Shown here: one piece after another, positions 1 through 9,642 of the stretch
How the letters are laid out: each line of letters begins with the position of its first letter
Numbering within the stretch: position 1 is the stretch's first letter
NCBI GenBank assembly: GCA_902629125.1
Contig: CACOPQ010000001.1
Coordinates: 1-64,000, forward strand
Direction of reading: 5' to 3'
Length of the DNA stretch: 64,000 bases
Source of the DNA: an uncultured Alphaproteobacteria bacterium
GTDB lineage: Bacteria > Pseudomonadota > Alphaproteobacteria > Thalassobaculales > Thalassobaculaceae
Program-made: the position numbers and the translations under genes
The notes under the pieces: model-generated
Told to the model about the DNA's origin: nothing
The model's database searches: none
The model's input: only the letters and a program-made list of their open reading frames with translations

Positions 1-839
1 CATTTATTGAAGAGACTAGCACCTTCGAACTGAGCCCAATGACCGATGTCCTGAAAAACCTCAACATTCGCGTCGGGTCGTTCTGTTTTTAACATATCAA
101 TTCTGCTTTCAAGTGTTCCTTCTACCGTTCTATCTAGCTCACCCCACACTGCGTTTACGGGAGCCAATATATTCGGCAACGCGTCCAGCAATTGCGTTGT
201 CATGGATATTGGCCGGGATAAAGTTCTGGCCCTATCTGTATTTAGCAACTGCATGAATGTGGCAAGTTCTCCAACATTTCCGGGATGCGCCAGCATAAGC
301 CACCGCATATTATTTTGTGCTGCAGCTATTCTCTCTTCCTCCGACATGGCGTGATGAATTTTAATCATAGAATTTGCTTTTCGTTCTCTCGGACCAAACC
401 CTGCAGCCCCCACAATATTGAAACTCTTTAACCTCACATCCAGCTTTTCAGCAACTACAGCACCAATGACTGAACCAAATGAAAACCCAACCAAGTCGAC
501 CTCGCTGCCTTCCGGTAAGAGATTGGTAATACCATAATGCACAATTTCAGCAATTCCTTCAGCCGTGTAGGGGGGACCAGGATCATCACTGGCTCCCAAC
601 CCAGGAAGATCCGCTACGATGACTTTAAAACCCTCAGCCGCGATTTGTTCAACATTACGGCACCAATGGCTCCAGTCGCCGTGACCGCCATGTAGGAAAA
701 CAATTGGCGCTCCCTCACCCCATATATGCCATACCATTTGGCCATTACCACACAATGTCCGCTTTACCTCTGACCGGCTCTCTATGTCGTTTAACCATGC
801 TTGGGGATTAGCTTCAGCTTCTTCAATTATAGCTTTCAT
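1..839 (-). CDS. alpha/beta hydrolase, C-terminus truncated by window edge
   Basis: Read from the minus strand (not in ORF track): MKAIIEEAEANPQAWLNDIESRSEVKRTLCGNGQMVWHIWGEGAPIVFLHGGHGDWSHWCRNVEQ...VADLPGLGASDDP...VDLVGFSFGSVIGAVVAEK; HGG oxyanion loop and GFSFGS nucleophile elbow. Start overlaps the stop of the next gene (TAATG). Confidence 0.8.
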   Translation of the reverse strand, partial: MKAIIEEAEANPQAWLNDIESRSEVKRTLCGNGQMVWHIWGEGAPIVFLHGGHGDWSHWCRNVEQIAAEGFKVIVADLPGLGASDDPGPPYTAEGIAEIVHYGITNLLPEGSEVDLVGFSFGSVIGAVVAEKLDVRLKSFNIVGAAGFGPRERKANSMIKIHHAMSEEERIAAAQNNMRWLMLAHPGNVGELATFMQLLNTDRARTLSRPISMTTQLLDALPNILAPVNAVWGELDRTVEGTLESRIDMLKTERPDANVEVFQDIGHWAQFEGASLFNK

Positions 840-1591
840 TAACCTTCACCAGGTTGTAGCGGTCGAGTATAGGTTGGGCTAATGATAACTTCGTTTAGAG
901 TTACCCTTCCAGGAAGTTTCATTATAAAAACAACAATTTCGCCCATATCCTCTGACTGAATAAGGCGTTCTCGTTCTTCCTTCGGCACAGGTATCGGCCG
1001 ATGATCTAAGATAGGAGTTTCAACTTCACCTGGGCAAAGCACACATGCCCTAATACCGTTGTTACCCTCTTCTATATTCATGAGCTGGTTTAACGCCATT
1101 ACGGCATGCTTTGAGGCCCCGTACGCAACACCAGCTCTTGGAGAATAGTTCACGCCAGCTTTTGATGAGGTTGTAATAATTGTCCCTTCTCCTTGCGGCC
1201 GCATTATCTCAAGTGCAGCTAGAGCACAATTGTATGCACCTTTGACATTGACATCAATTACTTCATCCCAGCCCTCTAAATTGCCGCCTCCCCAATTACG
1301 GTTGGTAATGTTTATGCCATGATTATTGAAGAGGAGATCCAACTTGCCGTAACGATTTTTAATATCTTGTGCTAACGCCGTCATGCCAGTCCTATCTTTT
1401 GCATCTCCCTGAGCAATTTCGACGAAACCTCCAACATCGTTTATTTTTTTAGAAACTTGTTCCAGGGGTTCCAACCGGCGCCCAGTTAATATGACTTTCG
1501 CTCCTTCTCGTGCCATTGCAACTGCTGCACCTTCTCCGATACCCGTACCTGCACCAGTTATCCAAGCTACTGTATCTTTTAAATCTTTCAT
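839..1591 (-). CDS. SDR family oxidoreductase
   Basis: TGAGTGIG Rossmann motif, NNHG, YGASK catalytic motif. Likely start is internal Met (MKDLKDTVAWITG) rather than 1627. Confidence 0.85.
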   Translation of the reverse strand: MKDLKDTVAWITGAGTGIGEGAAVAMAREGAKVILTGRRLEPLEQVSKKINDVGGFVEIAQGDAKDRTGMTALAQDIKNRYGKLDLLFNNHGINITNRNWGGGNLEGWDEVIDVNVKGAYNCALAALEIMRPQGEGTIITTSSKAGVNYSPRAGVAYGASKHAVMALNQLMNIEEGNNGIRACVLCPGEVETPILDHRPIPVPKEERERLIQSEDMGEIVVFIMKLPGRVTLNEVIISPTYTRPLQPGEG

Positions 1592-1621
1592 AAAATTATT
1601 CCCTTTTTGGTGTAAAACAAA

Positions 1622-2590
1622 TTGCAAAGCTATAGAATAGATCAGTCAAACAGCTCACCCAAGAAAATATTCTGGACTAACTCGGTGTATCAAAAACAAA
1701 TTCGAGCACTACGCACCATCTGGCAAGGTCTTTCAGGGAACGCCAGAGGATCGATATGGCTTTTAACTGGAGGTCTTTGTGCTACAATAATGATAACTGG
1801 GATAAAATTTGTTGGCCAACGGCTCCCTGTTCTTGAAATATTATTTTTTCGACAGATGTTTGTTTTTTTATTCCTCGGCCCAGTCATTGTTCGTGAATTT
1901 CCAGCTGTTTTTCGTACAAAGAGATTAAAAATGCATCTTTCACGATGTGCCGTTTCTATCGTTGCTATGACTACTGGATTTACCGCAGTTGTTCATCTCC
2001 CGTTAGCTGAAGCGACATCAATAAGCTTTTCACGGGCGTTATTTGCAACATTACTAGCGGTCATAATACTGAAAGAATTCGTCGATATGCGTCGATGGGT
2101 AGCAACTTTTGTCGGTTTTTTTGGCGTACTGATAATTGTCCAGCCAAGTCCTGACGAGATAAATTTTTATGCCTTACTTGCAATATTTTCAGCTGCTTTA
2201 GTTGCATGTAATCTCATTATGACAAAAACTCTGGCCGCCACCGAGAGCCCAAAAACAATAATGGCCTATCATGCTGGTATCCTGACGGTGGCGTATTCTT
2301 TTCCCGCCTGGTGGCTGTGGGTCCAACCAACGCTGCTTGAAATTGGCTATATTGTTGGGATTGCTGTTTTAATGTCTATTGTCCAATACTGTATGATAAA
2401 AGGATACAAAGAAGCTCAAGCATCGGCGGCGCAGCCCTTAGAATATGTCCGTTTACTCTATGCTGCTGGGATTGGCTTTTTAGTTTTTAATGAAGTTCCA
2501 ACAATATGGACCTGGACTGGAGCCGTCCTTATTATAGGCAGTTCGCTCTATACGATCAAAAGAAATACGATGAAGGTCGACAGCAAATAA
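1622..2590 (+). CDS. EamA/DMT-family transporter
   Basis: About ten hydrophobic segments, two-repeat EamA-like organisation, LPLAEATSISFSRALFATLLA motif. Confidence 0.8.
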   Translation: MQSYRIDQSNSSPKKIFWTNSVYQKQIRALRTIWQGLSGNARGSIWLLTGGLCATIMITGIKFVGQRLPVLEILFFRQMFVFLFLGPVIVREFPAVFRTKRLKMHLSRCAVSIVAMTTGFTAVVHLPLAEATSISFSRALFATLLAVIILKEFVDMRRWVATFVGFFGVLIIVQPSPDEINFYALLAIFSAALVACNLIMTKTLAATESPKTIMAYHAGILTVAYSFPAWWLWVQPTLLEIGYIVGIAVLMSIVQYCMIKGYKEAQASAAQPLEYVRLLYAAGIGFLVFNEVPTIWTWTGAVLIIGSSLYTIKRNTMKVDSK

Positions 2591-2646
2591 AAGAACCACT
2601 AGTTTAAAGAGTAGTCATATTTAAGTTTTCAATAACGAGGTGAAGA

Positions 2647-3123
2647 ATGGCAAAAGCAATGTTTGGAGCAGGATGTTTTTGGGGTATTGAAGAAACATTC
2701 AGGAAGGTCCCTGGCGTATTGGATGTTGCGGTTGGATATAGTGGAGGCAATACGGATAATCCTACCTACGAAGAGGTTTGTTCGGGCACGACAGGACATG
2801 CAGAAGTTGTTGAGATAGATTTTGATGAAAAAAAGGTAAGCTTTGAAAATTTATTAAGCGTTTTTTGGGGTTGTCACGATCCAACACAGTTAAATTATCA
2901 AGGGCCTGACATAGGAACGCAATATCGCACTGCTGTTTTCTTCATGGATGAGGAACAGCAAAAGACTGCCATGTCTTCAAAAAAAGATGAACAAAAAAGC
3001 GGGAAGTACGCCAGGGACATAGTAACAGAGGTTTCTCCTGCAAAAACATTTTGGCGAGCAGAAGAATACCACCAACAATACATTGCAAAAAACAGAAACA
3101 GATTTGGTCGTCTATTCGGTTAG
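2647..3123 (+). CDS. msrA: peptide-methionine (S)-S-oxide reductase MsrA
   Basis: [55 protein letters not shown]: canonical MsrA. Confidence 0.95.
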   Translation: MAKAMFGAGCFWGIEETFRKVPGVLDVAVGYSGGNTDNPTYEEVCSGTTGHAEVVEIDFDEKKVSFENLLSVFWGCHDPTQLNYQGPDIGTQYRTAVFFMDEEQQKTAMSSKKDEQKSGKYARDIVTEVSPAKTFWRAEEYHQQYIAKNRNRFGRLFG

Positions 3124-3171
3124 AAAGTTCAAACATATACTATTTGATCATCGCAACACGTAAGACTGAAG

Positions 3172-3204
3172 AATTTTGATAGGCTAGGTGTCTATATCAA
3201 AATT
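3172..3204. repeat. perfect 10-bp inverted repeat, 13-nt spacer (AATTTTGATA...TATCAAAATT)
   Basis: Read directly; lies between msrA and the SDR at 3259. Confidence 0.6.
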
Positions 3205-3258
3205 GCTCATGGGCTAGCTGCAACCAAGAAATTAACGATTTAAATAAGGAGAAGATTA

Positions 3259-4050
3259 ATGGAAGTTCGCTTGGATGGGAAAGTTGCCTTAATAACAGGT
3301 GGGAGTTTGGGCCTCGGAAGGGCAATGGCTATTCGCTTTGCAGAGGCAGGGGCATCTGTTGGAATTACCGCTAGAGGTGAAGAGGCGCTCGCAAGCACGG
3401 CGGCCGAAATTAGGAAAATGTCCGGGAGTAACCGCGTTGCTACTTTTGCCTGTGATGTCTCAAACTCAGCCTCACTGGAAGAAATGCATAAAAGTATTAC
3501 ATCGGAATTGGGTTCAATAGATATCCTGGTAAATAACGCTGGCACATCCCAGAGAGGTCCCTTTCTTGGGGTTTCAGATGAATTATGGCAAAACGACTTA
3601 GATCTCAAACTTTTTGCTGCGATCCGATTAACAAGGCTGTCGATCCCAAGTATGAAGGAAAAAAAATGGGGTCGAATTATAAATGTTTTGAATATTGGAG
3701 CAAAAGCACCTCCTGCAGAGGGAGCACCCACTGCTGTCAGCCGCGCAGCAGGAATGGCCTTAACTAAGGCTTTAGCAGGTGAATTTGCCAAAGATAATAT
3801 CCTGGTAAATGCCTTACTCGTTGGATTAATTGACAGCAACCAGCATTTGATTCGACATCAATCTTCTAATTCTACTGGCTCATATGAGTCATTTCTCGAA
3901 GATATGGCAACTTCTCAAAATATTCCTTTAGGAAGAGTTGGAAAAGCAGAAGAGTTCGCAGACGTTGCTTGCTTTATGGCGTCAGACAGAGCCAGCTATT
4001 TATCAGGAACAGCGCTCAATGTCGATGGTGGGAAAAGCCCCGTTGTTTAG
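3259..4050 (+). CDS. SDR-fold protein with non-canonical active site
   Basis: TGGSLGLGRAMA Rossmann motif, NNAG, C-terminal SGTALNVDGG; YxxxK replaced by TAVSR. Confidence 0.8.
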   Translation: MEVRLDGKVALITGGSLGLGRAMAIRFAEAGASVGITARGEEALASTAAEIRKMSGSNRVATFACDVSNSASLEEMHKSITSELGSIDILVNNAGTSQRGPFLGVSDELWQNDLDLKLFAAIRLTRLSIPSMKEKKWGRIINVLNIGAKAPPAEGAPTAVSRAAGMALTKALAGEFAKDNILVNALLVGLIDSNQHLIRHQSSNSTGSYESFLEDMATSQNIPLGRVGKAEEFADVACFMASDRASYLSGTALNVDGGKSPVV

Positions 4051-4082
4051 GTAGATTAATGCTTAGAAGAATAGCTTAAATC

Positions 4083-5270
4083 TTGCGCAACCCAGCCGCA
4101 GTAGCACTTATCGCTACAATTTCAGGTCAAATTGCAGTTGCGATGGCGATAATGACCATCCCAGTATTGACGCCCCAGATTTCGCAAGAAATTGAGATAG
4201 ATGCAAGTAAGGTAGGCTTGTATTCAGCAATAGTCTTTGCGGGCGCCATCACTTTTACATCAATTGCGGGGTCCGTTATTGATCGATACGGCGCCGTTCG
4301 CACAACACAGATCGCTCTAGCAGTATCTAGTGTTGGCCTCATCATTTCTACGCTATCAATTGTACCGGCCATGATCGTAGGCGCCTTTGCGACTGGTATG
4401 GGTTACGGTATTGCCACGCCGGCTGCCAGTAATCTCTTAGCAAGAACTGTTGAAGCAAAACGAAGAGGCCTAATTTTTTCTATAAAACAGTCAGGCGTTC
4501 CAATAGGCGGTGTTTTGCTTGGATTAATTGTCCCACGAATAGCGCAGGATCACGGCTGGATAACAGGTGTACTTTCGGTAGCAATAACACTTCTTATATT
4601 GGCAGTATTTCTGCAAATTATTCGAAACTATTTTGATAAAGATTTAGACAAAAATCGAAAAATATCGCCCTTTGAAACATTAGAAGCGTTGAAATTAGCA
4701 TTCAGTGATCCCAAACTGCGACCACTCGCAATTTCGTCATTTATTTACGCTATGATGCAACTGTCTATTTTTACTTATTTCGTCGTTTTTTTGGTTGAGA
4801 AAGTTGATTTTACGCCGGTATTGGCAGGGTTTGTTTTCTCAATAATGCATTTGGGCGGCACATTCGGACGTCCTTTTTTAGGTTGGGTAAGCGATAGAAT
4901 TCTGCCGGCTCGCCCTTTATTAAGTTTAGTTGGTTTTTGCATATTTTTTTGCAGTTTAGCCTTAATTTCACTCAATAACCAATGGCCATATCCTTTGATA
5001 ATATTGCTTGCGGCGATTACTGGTCTTATAACCGCAGGATGGAATGGTGTTTATATAAGCGAAATAGCTAGGGTAGTAGACGCAAAACAAATAGGAAGAG
5101 CAACAGGAGGAGTTTCAGCTTTTACTTTTTTTGGCGTTGCGATAGGGCCTGCTGTATTTAGCGGTGTATTAGAGTTTTCAGGGGATTATACCGCGCCCCT
5201 GCTAATTCTTGGAATCGCTGCTCTTGGACCAGCTATTCTCTTGATGTTAAAGTCACCTACGAAACTTTGA
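4083..5270 (+). CDS. MFS transporter
   Basis: TTG start; 12-TM-like hydrophobic profile, DRYGAVRTTQ and GWVSDRILPARP loops. Confidence 0.8.
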   Translation: MRNPAAVALIATISGQIAVAMAIMTIPVLTPQISQEIEIDASKVGLYSAIVFAGAITFTSIAGSVIDRYGAVRTTQIALAVSSVGLIISTLSIVPAMIVGAFATGMGYGIATPAASNLLARTVEAKRRGLIFSIKQSGVPIGGVLLGLIVPRIAQDHGWITGVLSVAITLLILAVFLQIIRNYFDKDLDKNRKISPFETLEALKLAFSDPKLRPLAISSFIYAMMQLSIFTYFVVFLVEKVDFTPVLAGFVFSIMHLGGTFGRPFLGWVSDRILPARPLLSLVGFCIFFCSLALISLNNQWPYPLIILLAAITGLITAGWNGVYISEIARVVDAKQIGRATGGVSAFTFFGVAIGPAVFSGVLEFSGDYTAPLLILGIAALGPAILLMLKSPTKL

Positions 5271-5318
5271 GCGTTAAGTGTATAAGAAGTCATTTAATAA
5301 GTTGAGGGACATGACTAC

Positions 5319-6236
5319 ATGAAAATTGTGATTATGGGATCCGGCGGGGTAGGAGGGTATTTTGGTGCAAGACTTGCTGATGCTGGAGAAGATGTAAGCT
5401 TCGTAGCTAGAGGGCGCCACCTTGAAGCTATAAAAAGCAGAGGACTAAGAGTTAAGAGTGAGCTTGGAAATACCACTATATATCCAGCTGTCGCCAGCTC
5501 TAGCCCTGAGGACTTAGGGATGGCTGATTTAATACTTTTTTGCGTAAAAGCATATGATACTGAAAACGCGGCCTTAGCTATCAAGCCACTCGTTGGACCT
5601 GATACTGGAATTATTCCATTCCTGAACGGGATCGAACATATTCAAATATTAAGAAAAATACTTGGAGAAAAAACCGTATTGGGCGGTGTTGCGAATATTA
5701 GTGCCCTTATTACTTCTCCCGGAGTGATAGAACATTTCGGAACGATACAAACTTTGCGTGTAGGAGAATTGGACAACAAGAGTTCAGACAGATTGGCACA
5801 GTTCAGGATAGCCTGCGAAAAGGCAAAAATTGACGTTCCAGTGCCAGACGATATCGAGACTGAACTTTGGCAAAAGTTCGTTATGATTTGCACTTTAGCC
5901 GGAGTTAATTGTTTAACCAGGCTTCCTTTAGGGGAGTGCCGAAAAAATCCTCATAGTCGAAAACTCATGCTGTCTTTGGCTGGTGAAGTTATAACAGTTG
6001 CTAGAGCTTACAACATTAATCTTCCAGAAGAACAGATTGAGTTGACAATGAAATTACTTGATAATCTGCCTATTGATATGAAAGCATCTATGCTTGCGGC
6101 GCTAGAGCGCGGTGATAAGCTGGAAGCGGCCGCGCTCAATGGCGCGGTAGACAGATTAGGACAAACAAAAGGTATTAATACTCCGGCAAACCGGATCGTC
6201 TATGAGACGCTCTCCCCCCATGAGAACGGTAGCTGA
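5319..6236 (+). CDS. 2-dehydropantoate 2-reductase family protein
   Basis: MKIVIMGSGGVGGYFGARLADAGEDVSFVARG; CVKAYDTE; KFVMICTLAGVNCLTR; SMLAALERGDKLE. Confidence 0.85.
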   Translation: MKIVIMGSGGVGGYFGARLADAGEDVSFVARGRHLEAIKSRGLRVKSELGNTTIYPAVASSSPEDLGMADLILFCVKAYDTENAALAIKPLVGPDTGIIPFLNGIEHIQILRKILGEKTVLGGVANISALITSPGVIEHFGTIQTLRVGELDNKSSDRLAQFRIACEKAKIDVPVPDDIETELWQKFVMICTLAGVNCLTRLPLGECRKNPHSRKLMLSLAGEVITVARAYNINLPEEQIELTMKLLDNLPIDMKASMLAALERGDKLEAAALNGAVDRLGQTKGINTPANRIVYETLSPHENGS

Positions 6237-6264
6237 CCAGATAAAATAAAAAGGAAGATTTACT

Positions 6265-7233
6265 ATGTTCCCAGCACGCTCTGATTTGGTAATCCAGTTT
6301 TCACATGTGGCCTACCAATTTGAAAAGCAATTTGCACAACGAAATATGGGTATAAGAAGCTATTCAACTTGGACACCTGAAGAAACAGAAAACAAAATCC
6401 GTGATGCCGATATAATTGTAGCGACTGGTTTTTGGCAAAATAACCTTTTGGAAAAAGCTGAAAAGCTCAAGTTAATTCAAGTTTGTGGAGCTGGTTACGA
6501 TCAATTCGACGTTAATGCTGTTAGGGAAAAAGGGATACGAATGGCGAATGGCAGGGGGGTTAATGCCAACGCAGTTGCCGAACACGCAATGGCATTATTA
6601 CTTAGTATCACTCGTCAAACCTACCTGGCAAGGGATGCACAAAACAATAAAATATGGCGTGGAATGAACCCTGATATTCTTACCAGAGAAGAAGAGCTTG
6701 GCGGAAAAAAGATGTTAATAATAGGGGCAGGTCAAATTGGCGCAAAAGTAGCCAAAATCAGCAAAGCTTTTGATATAACCACAACAGGCATGAGACGTGA
6801 TATCTCTAAAATCGACTCCATATTTGATCATGCTTACCCTATGACGCAGCTAATGGCAGAAATCTCAAATTTTGACATTGTGGTTCTCTGCTGTCCACTA
6901 ACTGATGAGACCAAGGATCTTTTTGACAAGTCTCTCTTTAGTAAAATGAAGAAAGGAGCATATCTAATCAATGTTGCTCGGGGTGGATGCGTTGTAGAAA
7001 AAGATCTTATCGCTGCTCTAGAATCTCAGCAGATTGGTGCTGCAGGTATCGATGTTACTGATCCCGAACCCTTACCAACCAGCTCACCCCTTTGGAATAT
7101 GGAGAACGTTATTTTAACGCCTCATACAGGCGGCGAAACCAGGCTATATGAGGACAATGTTCTTGATATTCTTGTAGAGAATATCAAGAGACTTGAAAAT
7201 GGTGAAAAAACCCTAATGAACCAGATAGTTTGA
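6265..7233 (+). CDS. D-isomer-specific 2-hydroxyacid dehydrogenase
   Basis: GAGQIGAKVAKI NAD motif, LINVARGGCVVEKDLIAAL, GIDVTDPEPLP, LTPHTGG. Confidence 0.85.
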   Translation: MFPARSDLVIQFSHVAYQFEKQFAQRNMGIRSYSTWTPEETENKIRDADIIVATGFWQNNLLEKAEKLKLIQVCGAGYDQFDVNAVREKGIRMANGRGVNANAVAEHAMALLLSITRQTYLARDAQNNKIWRGMNPDILTREEELGGKKMLIIGAGQIGAKVAKISKAFDITTTGMRRDISKIDSIFDHAYPMTQLMAEISNFDIVVLCCPLTDETKDLFDKSLFSKMKKGAYLINVARGGCVVEKDLIAALESQQIGAAGIDVTDPEPLPTSSPLWNMENVILTPHTGGETRLYEDNVLDILVENIKRLENGEKTLMNQIV

Positions 7234-7308
7234 TCACAATCAGTTAGTTGAAGTGTCGTAATTCTTTAACAAAGATAAACATCAATGGTTAATTATTTCG
7301 ATCAAGTT

Positions 7309-8829
7309 TTAGTTGCTAAGCTTTTTTGGATCTCGGAATAAAAAGCAAACTGGTATTGAGAATGCTGCAGCTAAGCCAAATAAATGAAAAGCATTCAGGT
7401 AACCTATCATTTGAGCTTGCCTGAATATTTCTTTGCTTAAAGCGTCGAGGTTTAACTTTTCACCCGACATCCACTCCCCAATAATATCCGGAAAACCTAA
7501 TAGTTCGTTAAAGGGGCTGGTTAACGGAGCCATGTTAGAATAATTCCACGCGGCAGTTTCTATCATAACGGCAACACTTATCGAAATAAAAACGCTGCTG
7601 CCAAAATGCCTTAGCAGGTTAAATATACCGGACCCTTCAACCATATCCTTTGCGGTCAATGTTGAAAATGCCAAGAACGCCATCGGCGTGTAGGCAAGAC
7701 CAAAGCCAAAACCATGCAATAAATTAGTCCAGAAAACATCAAATTCCGTTAGATTGATACTAAGTTTCCCCATTTGCCAGCCTGCGATAGCTTGACATGC
7801 TAATCCAACAGCTAAGGCTGATCTCGGTGCCCATCTAGTAAACTGAACAACAATAAGAAAACTTAGCCAATTCCCAAAACCACGAGCTGCGATCAGATAA
7901 CCCACCAGGGAATCCGGATAACCTCTAAGTTCCTGCAATAGCGGTGGAAACAGAACGATCGGTGTATAACTTAGCCATCCCATGGCAAATGCCATGAGGC
8001 AACCCAAAGCAAAATTTCTGTCTAAAAATAAGCGCAAATTTAAAAAAGGGTTCTCACTAGTGAATGAATGAACAATGAAGATATAAAAAGAGACTAGCAT
8101 GATGCAGGTTTCAATAATGATCTCTGGGGATTCAAACCAATCTAACCGTTGTCCTCTATCGAGCACCAATTGTGCTGCCCCAACCGCCAAAGCAAGTGCA
8201 ATAAAACCGGTAAAATCAAATTTTCTGGCGGTTCCTTTCTCTTGGTTTCCAACCGAGATAGCGGCAACAAAGAGACACATTATTCCAAGCGGCACGATCA
8301 TGAAGAAGACCCAGCGCCAATCTGTTGCCTCAGCGATTATCCCACCCAAGATGGGTCCCATCACAGGTCCAAAGACACCGCCAATACCCCAAATCATTAA
8401 CGCCATTGGGTGGAGGCGTCGTGGAAATGTGGCAAGGATCATCCCCTGGCCAAGCGGCAGCATGGGAGCGCCAAAGGCACCTTGACCAATGCGAAAAAAC
8501 ACTAAGCTTTCGAGAGAAGTAGCTAATCCACACAAACCTGAAAATATTGTAAAACCTGTTATGCTTACAAAAAGTAAGTTTCGCCAGCCCAGCGTTTGAG
8601 CCAGCCAGCCTGTTAATGGCGTTGCGATTGCGGTTGCTACGAGATTAAATGTTACCACCCAGGCTATTTGATCGGGTGTAGCAGACATGGCACCCTTTAG
8701 TTGGGGAAGGACTACATTTGCAGCTGTAATTGTCATACCGAATGTCAGGGTCGTGATCTGGACAGTGGCTAATATCAGCCAGTGGTGTAGTCCAACCGGG
8801 GCGTTATCGTCAGCGCTAACAGAAACCAT
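7309..8829 (-). CDS. DHA2-family MFS transporter (EmrB/QacA-like)
   Basis: 14-TM-like, LPQLKGAMSATPDQIAWVVTFNLVATAIATPLTGWL, G-x8-G-x3-GP-x2-GG motif (GGVFGPVMGPILGG). Confidence 0.85.
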   Translation of the reverse strand: MVSVSADDNAPVGLHHWLILATVQITTLTFGMTITAANVVLPQLKGAMSATPDQIAWVVTFNLVATAIATPLTGWLAQTLGWRNLLFVSITGFTIFSGLCGLATSLESLVFFRIGQGAFGAPMLPLGQGMILATFPRRLHPMALMIWGIGGVFGPVMGPILGGIIAEATDWRWVFFMIVPLGIMCLFVAAISVGNQEKGTARKFDFTGFIALALAVGAAQLVLDRGQRLDWFESPEIIIETCIMLVSFYIFIVHSFTSENPFLNLRLFLDRNFALGCLMAFAMGWLSYTPIVLFPPLLQELRGYPDSLVGYLIAARGFGNWLSFLIVVQFTRWAPRSALAVGLACQAIAGWQMGKLSINLTEFDVFWTNLLHGFGFGLAYTPMAFLAFSTLTAKDMVEGSGIFNLLRHFGSSVFISISVAVMIETAAWNYSNMAPLTSPFNELLGFPDIIGEWMSGEKLNLDALSKEIFRQAQMIGYLNAFHLFGLAAAFSIPVCFLFRDPKKLSN

Positions 8830-9035
8830 ATGAATTTATAGACCTTGACTAGTTTATTATCTTTTCTTTAGACCACGGCTGTGAGCAGCTTCTGAAAGAA
8901 CAGAAATGGAAGTATCAAATAACAGAGATACATTAACAGAGAAGTAATACTGATCAAAAAACCAATTTAAGAGTGTTGTCTGAACGTAACATTTATGAGA
9001 GTTTTTAGCTTAACGATTTTACATAGGATTTCTGC

Positions 9036-9353
9036 ATGAAAAATAGACTTATAAGCGACATAGGAGGCTTACCAGAAGGACCATTGGACCTAGCGGAGCA
9101 CGAACCTACAATGACAGAACGCCGGATAGACGCAATGATGATGTTACTTCGTGCAAAGCCACGAAGTTTTTGGGCTTCTGATGAAAATCGACGCACTATC
9201 GAGAACCTCGAACCAGACACATACAAAAAGTCGGAATACTATGAGAGATGGGTATTAGCAATGAAAGAGCTACTTTTAGAAAAAGGTATCCTAACCGAGG
9301 CAGAGATAGAGAACAAACTTAAAGAGGTAAGATCCAGGACGGAGCCTAGCTGA
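9036..9353 (+). CDS. nitrile hydratase / thiocyanate hydrolase beta-type subunit, N-terminal half
   Basis: SDIGGLPEGPLDLAEHEPTMTERRIDAMMMLLR ... YYERWVLAMKELLLEKGILTEAEIENKLKEVRSR resembles the NHase beta N-terminal domain and SCNase beta. Confidence 0.75.
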   Translation: MKNRLISDIGGLPEGPLDLAEHEPTMTERRIDAMMMLLRAKPRSFWASDENRRTIENLEPDTYKKSEYYERWVLAMKELLLEKGILTEAEIENKLKEVRSRTEPS

Positions 9354-9354
9354 T

Positions 9355-9642
9355 ATGAGCGATCAATTTAAGGTGGGATCAAAAGTCCGAGTCACAAAAG
9401 CGTATCCGCCTGGTCATATCCGAACACCATTTTTTTTACGGGGTAAAAAGGGCATAATTATTCGGCACTTTGGCAAATATCCAAATCCAGAGAGATTAGC
9501 ATATGGTTTAAATGGCCTTCCAAAACTTAACTTGTATCAAGTCCTATTTGATATGGAAACCACATGGCAAGGCGATGGTAGTTTTGCTGCCAAAGACACA
9601 CTTACTTCAGACATTTATGAAACATGGTTGGAACTAATATGA
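9355..9642 (+). CDS. nitrile hydratase beta C-terminal half / thiocyanate hydrolase alpha-like subunit
   Basis: FKVGSKVRVTKAYPPGHIRTPFFLRGKKGIIIRHFG...YQVLFDMETTWQGD...IYETWLELI: NHase beta SH3-like C-domain (HxRxPxxxRGKxG). Confidence 0.8.
   Translation: MSDQFKVGSKVRVTKAYPPGHIRTPFFLRGKKGIIIRHFGKYPNPERLAYGLNGLPKLNLYQVLFDMETTWQGDGSFAAKDTLTSDIYETWLELI

Noticed and set aside
3240-3839. 199-aa minus-strand ORF
   Set aside because: Fully antisense to the well-supported SDR gene at 3259-4050; shadow ORF with no recognisable domain.
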